A stretch of 64,000 nucleotides of DNA from Ottowia testudinis (GTDB lineage: Bacteria; Pseudomonadota; Gammaproteobacteria; Burkholderiales; Burkholderiaceae_C), in assembly GCF_017498525.1 (NCBI RefSeq), contig NZ_CP071796.1:2604001-2668000 (forward strand), read 5' to 3'. Shown one piece after another: positions 63,501 through 64,000 of this stretch; within the stretch, counting starts at the first letter, position 1, and each line of letters opens with the position of its first letter. Made by a program: the position numbers and the translations under genes. The notes under the pieces are model-generated. The model did not search any database. It was given only the letters and a program-made list of their open reading frames with translations, and had not been told where the DNA came from.

Positions 63501-64000
63501 CACTTCGAGTTCCGCTTTCCGCTGGTGGGCGAGGTCGACGTCCTCGGCATGCGCCTGGAACTGCGCAACGCGCTGGAACCCTGGCACGTGATGGGCGAGG
63601 AAAGCGCCGGCGGCAGCACCGCGCGCTACGTCGATTCGTCTCTGGAGCGGCTGCAGGTGCGCGTGACCGGATTCAACGCGAGCCGCTACGCCATCACCTG
63701 CAACGGCCACGCGCTGCCGCTGCAGCCACTGGGCACCGAGGGCGAGTACGTGGCCGGCGTGCGCTACAAGGCGTGGAACCCCTGGTCATCGCTGCACCCG
63801 TCGATCAAGCCGCACACGCCGCTGGTGTTCGACATCTTCGACACCTGGAGCCAGCGCAGCGTGGGCGGCTGCCAGTACCACGTCGCGCACCCTGGCGGCC
63901 GCAATTACGACAGCTTCCCGGTCAACGCCTACGAGGCCGAAAGCCGCCGGCTGGCGCGCTTCTTCCGCATGGGCCACACCGGCGGCGGCATGGAAGTGCC
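60594..64000 (+). CDS. Transglutaminase-like / DUF2126 protein, C-terminus outside the window
   Basis: The open frame runs from ATG 60594 to the window end, at least 1135 residues. The N-terminal transglutaminase-like domain starts [28 protein letters not shown] and has the catalytic triad C180 ([12 protein letters not shown]), H229 ([10 protein letters not shown]) and D245 ([14 protein letters not shown]). A large DUF2126 region follows, beginning [21 protein letters not shown] and including [52 protein letters not shown] and [19 protein letters not shown]. Such proteins accompany alpha-E and ATP-grasp genes (at 55177 and 56304) in predicted peptide-modifying systems. It is transcribed divergently from comEC. 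Confidence 0.92.
   Translation, partial: [1135 protein letters not shown]

Noticed and set aside
60918-63710. Very long antisense ORF (930 codons)
   Set aside because: It is the mirror of the transglutaminase/DUF2126 gene; its protein is rich in Arg, His, Gln and Ala with no family features. High-GC genes commonly leave such open mirror frames.

Overview
The window is high-GC DNA with the gene content and codon bias of a betaproteobacterium. The genes for mdtABC-type efflux, lldD, uppP, nrdR, trxC and gor, together with a dispersed palindromic repeat of a type I associate with Comamonadaceae (Acidovorax relatives), point to that family. I cannot fix the genus. No rRNA, tRNA or CRISPR array was seen.

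Layout. 1-5037: the tail of a penicillin-binding protein 1C gene, then a zinc operon (AztD-like lipoprotein, His-rich outer membrane barrel, ZnuA-like binding protein, ZnuB-like permease, Zur) behind a candidate Zur palindrome; no ATPase gene is present. 5078-8554: glutathione reductase, a DedA-type protein and L-lactate dehydrogenase. 8691-9046: an integron remnant (attI-like site, one small cassette, one attC). 9056-17223: a membrane methyltransferase, a DUF349 protein with an apparent frameshift and a 1444-residue AsmA-like DUF748 protein, followed by an intact IS5-type element. 18940-26400: a lytic transglycosylase, glyA behind a ZTP-type riboswitch, nrdR, a TonB-like protein, trxC, a MocR-like aminotransferase and an AraC/GyrI regulator.

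26410-29183 is the most unusual part. Read on the minus strand it is a second attI-like site followed by two AT-rich gene cassettes (a membrane-anchored acyl-carrier-like protein and a two-helix membrane protein), each ending in an attC. The second attC is split by an IS110/IS1111-type insertion sequence. Removing the IS recreates a 24-base stretch identical to the attC at 8971-8994. The IS right-end non-coding region carries a 9-nt string complementary to the target, as expected for a bridge-RNA guide. No integrase gene is in the window.

29525-34797: a secreted protein, nth, a Tat-exported PilJ-type sensor domain protein, an intact IS1595-type element with an 8-bp target duplication, and a MaoC-like hydratase. 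34925-45680 (minus strand): a tripartite RND efflux operon (MdtA, a TonB-C-like lipoprotein, MdtB, MdtC, outer membrane factor) whose spacers are filled with repeats. 45997-55038: a C45 acyltransferase/M1-like fusion, uppP, small membrane proteins, a hydrolase, a glutathione transferase and a LytS/LytTR two-component pair. 55177-64000: alpha-E and ATP-grasp genes, comEC, and divergently a transglutaminase/DUF2126 gene that runs off the window.

About twenty copies of a roughly 60-bp palindromic repeat (family A: GATAGCTGCT, GCGCTTG, short loop, CAAGCGC, GGCCGATTT) are scattered through the window. Most lie between genes, but seven are in frame inside five unrelated proteins and one supplies the start codon of the ZnuA-like gene. 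Five of the seven internal copies, and the znuA copy, are read in the same frame and give recognisably related peptides. This resembles the protein-invading palindromic elements of Rickettsia. Three other repeat families (B, C, D) are also described.
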